From Oxalobacteraceae bacterium UBA7693 (GTDB lineage Bacteria > Pseudomonadota > Gammaproteobacteria > Burkholderiales > Burkholderiaceae_D), in the NCBI GenBank assembly GCA_002482715.1, contig DLGN01000155.1:14461-21555 (forward strand): a DNA stretch of 7,095 nt. Direction: 5' to 3'. Below are positions 6,553 to 7,095 of this stretch, piece by piece. Below the pieces are notes generated by a model. That model made no database searches, had not been told where the DNA came from, and saw only the letters and a list, made by a program, of their open reading frames with translations. Numbering within the stretch: the first letter of the stretch is position 1; each line of letters begins with the position of its first letter. The translations under genes and the position numbers were made by a program.

Positions 6553-6555
6553 TTA

Positions 6556-6584
6556 CTGAGTTCCTTTGGCAATCTCAATAGAAT
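6556..6584 (+). promoter_or_regulatory. Candidate promoter of the marC-like gene
   Basis: TAGAAT at 6579-6584 matches five of six bases of the -10 consensus. A spacer of 17 leads back to CTGAGT at 6556-6561, a poor -35. Transcription would start near 6591, about 20 bases before the ATG. An alternative is TTGATC (6527-6532, inside the tandem repeat) with TATTTA (6550-6555), spacer 17. Neither is strong. Confidence 0.3.
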
Positions 6585-6610
6585 AAATTTTCCATACTGA
6601 GCACAACAAC

Positions 6611-7095
6611 ATGACCCAAGACTTTTTCCAGGCATTCATCCTTTTGATTTTAGTCACCGACCCATTCGGAAATATTCCGATCTTCGTTAGCGCACTTTCC
6701 ACAGTGACCCCAGAACGTCGCTGGCGCGTGGTGGTACGGGAATGCGCGATCGCTTTCTTCTTACTTCTATTGTTTATGTTTTTCGGCAAACATTTTTTAC
6801 AAGCACTACAGCTATCTGAAGTAGCGTTACGCATCGGTGGTGGCGTCATTCTTTTCCTGATTGCCTTGCGCATGGTATTCCCACAAGAAGGTGGCGTGTT
6901 TGGTGCAACCGAGGGTGATAGTGAGCCCTTTATTGTGCCATTAGCGATTCCCGCTTTAGCCGGACCTTCTTCGTTGGCGACAGTTTTACTATTTTCGTCC
7001 AACAGTCAATCTGACGTGGTCGTTCATGTTGGCGCATTAGTTGCAGTTGCGCTGGTTTGGCTAGTGGTTTTACTCGGTGCTGAACGTATGCAGCG
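6611..7095 (+). CDS. MarC family (UPF0056) integral membrane protein, partial
   Basis: The ATG at 6611 opens a frame that stays open to the window edge, giving 161 complete codons of a family usually a little over 200 residues long. The protein is very hydrophobic, with membrane segments at about residues 5-27, 43-62, 70-89, 107-128 and 138-157. Family hallmarks are LVTDPFGNIPIF (14-25), RIGGGVILFLIALRMVF (74-90) and EPFIVPLAIPALAGPSS (105-121), including the repeated half motif P-x-x-x-P-x-x-A-G-P. MarC-like proteins (MarC, YhgN, YchE in E. coli) resemble transporters, but the substrate is not known and MarC itself is not a proven drug-resistance determinant. The ribosome site is weak (TGAG 10 bases upstream). 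It is divergent from the DUF1289 gene. The overlapping minus-strand frame at 6553-7002 is a shadow. Confidence 0.9.
   Translation, partial: MTQDFFQAFILLILVTDPFGNIPIFVSALSTVTPERRWRVVVRECAIAFFLLLLFMFFGKHFLQALQLSEVALRIGGGVILFLIALRMVFPQEGGVFGATEGDSEPFIVPLAIPALAGPSSLATVLLFSSNSQSDVVVHVGALVAVALVWLVVLLGAERMQ

Noticed and set aside
6553..7002. 149-codon open frame on the minus strand opposite the MarC-like gene
   Set aside because: The product is Lys/Arg/Thr-rich with no recognisable domain, and the plus strand encodes clear MarC family motifs over the same bases, so it is a shadow frame.

Overview
The window holds most of a general secretory (type II secretion system, T2SS) operon on the minus strand, followed at the right edge by two unrelated genes. 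Moderate GC, the gene content, and the GspN, GspI and GspM signatures suggest a betaproteobacterium, probably Burkholderiales with below-average GC. This is inference from protein style, not a database match.

Layout in transcription order, right to left. A divergent pair sits at the right: a partial MarC-family membrane protein gene on the plus strand (6611 to the window end) and a small DUF1289 Cys-rich protein gene on the minus strand (6170-6355). About 300 non-coding bases follow, presumably with the operon promoter. Then come gspG, gspH, gspI, gspJ, gspK, gspL, gspM, gspN and the first 58 codons of gspD, which runs off the left edge. Spacing is tight: four junctions overlap or are 1-10 nt apart, so this is one translationally coupled operon.

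The products form one machine. GspG is the major pseudopilin. GspH, I, J and K are minor pseudopilins, with I, J and K forming the pilus tip. GspL and GspM are the inner-membrane platform that couples to the ATPase. GspN is an accessory inner-membrane protein. GspD is the outer-membrane secretin. gspE, gspF and gspC are not in the window. E and F may follow gspD, and gspC may lie elsewhere.

The most notable observation is in gspJ. The open frame stops at a TAA (3919-3921), but the same frame continues without a shift into a recognisable GspJ C-terminus that ends in an ATGA overlap with gspK. The gene therefore looks like a full 218-codon gspJ interrupted by one in-frame stop codon. Other points are a perfect 14-bp tandem repeat upstream of the marC-like gene, a Gly/Pro/Lys-rich insertion in GspK, and non-ATG starts at the H/I junctions. 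I see no novel defence, mobile, CRISPR or RNA system here.
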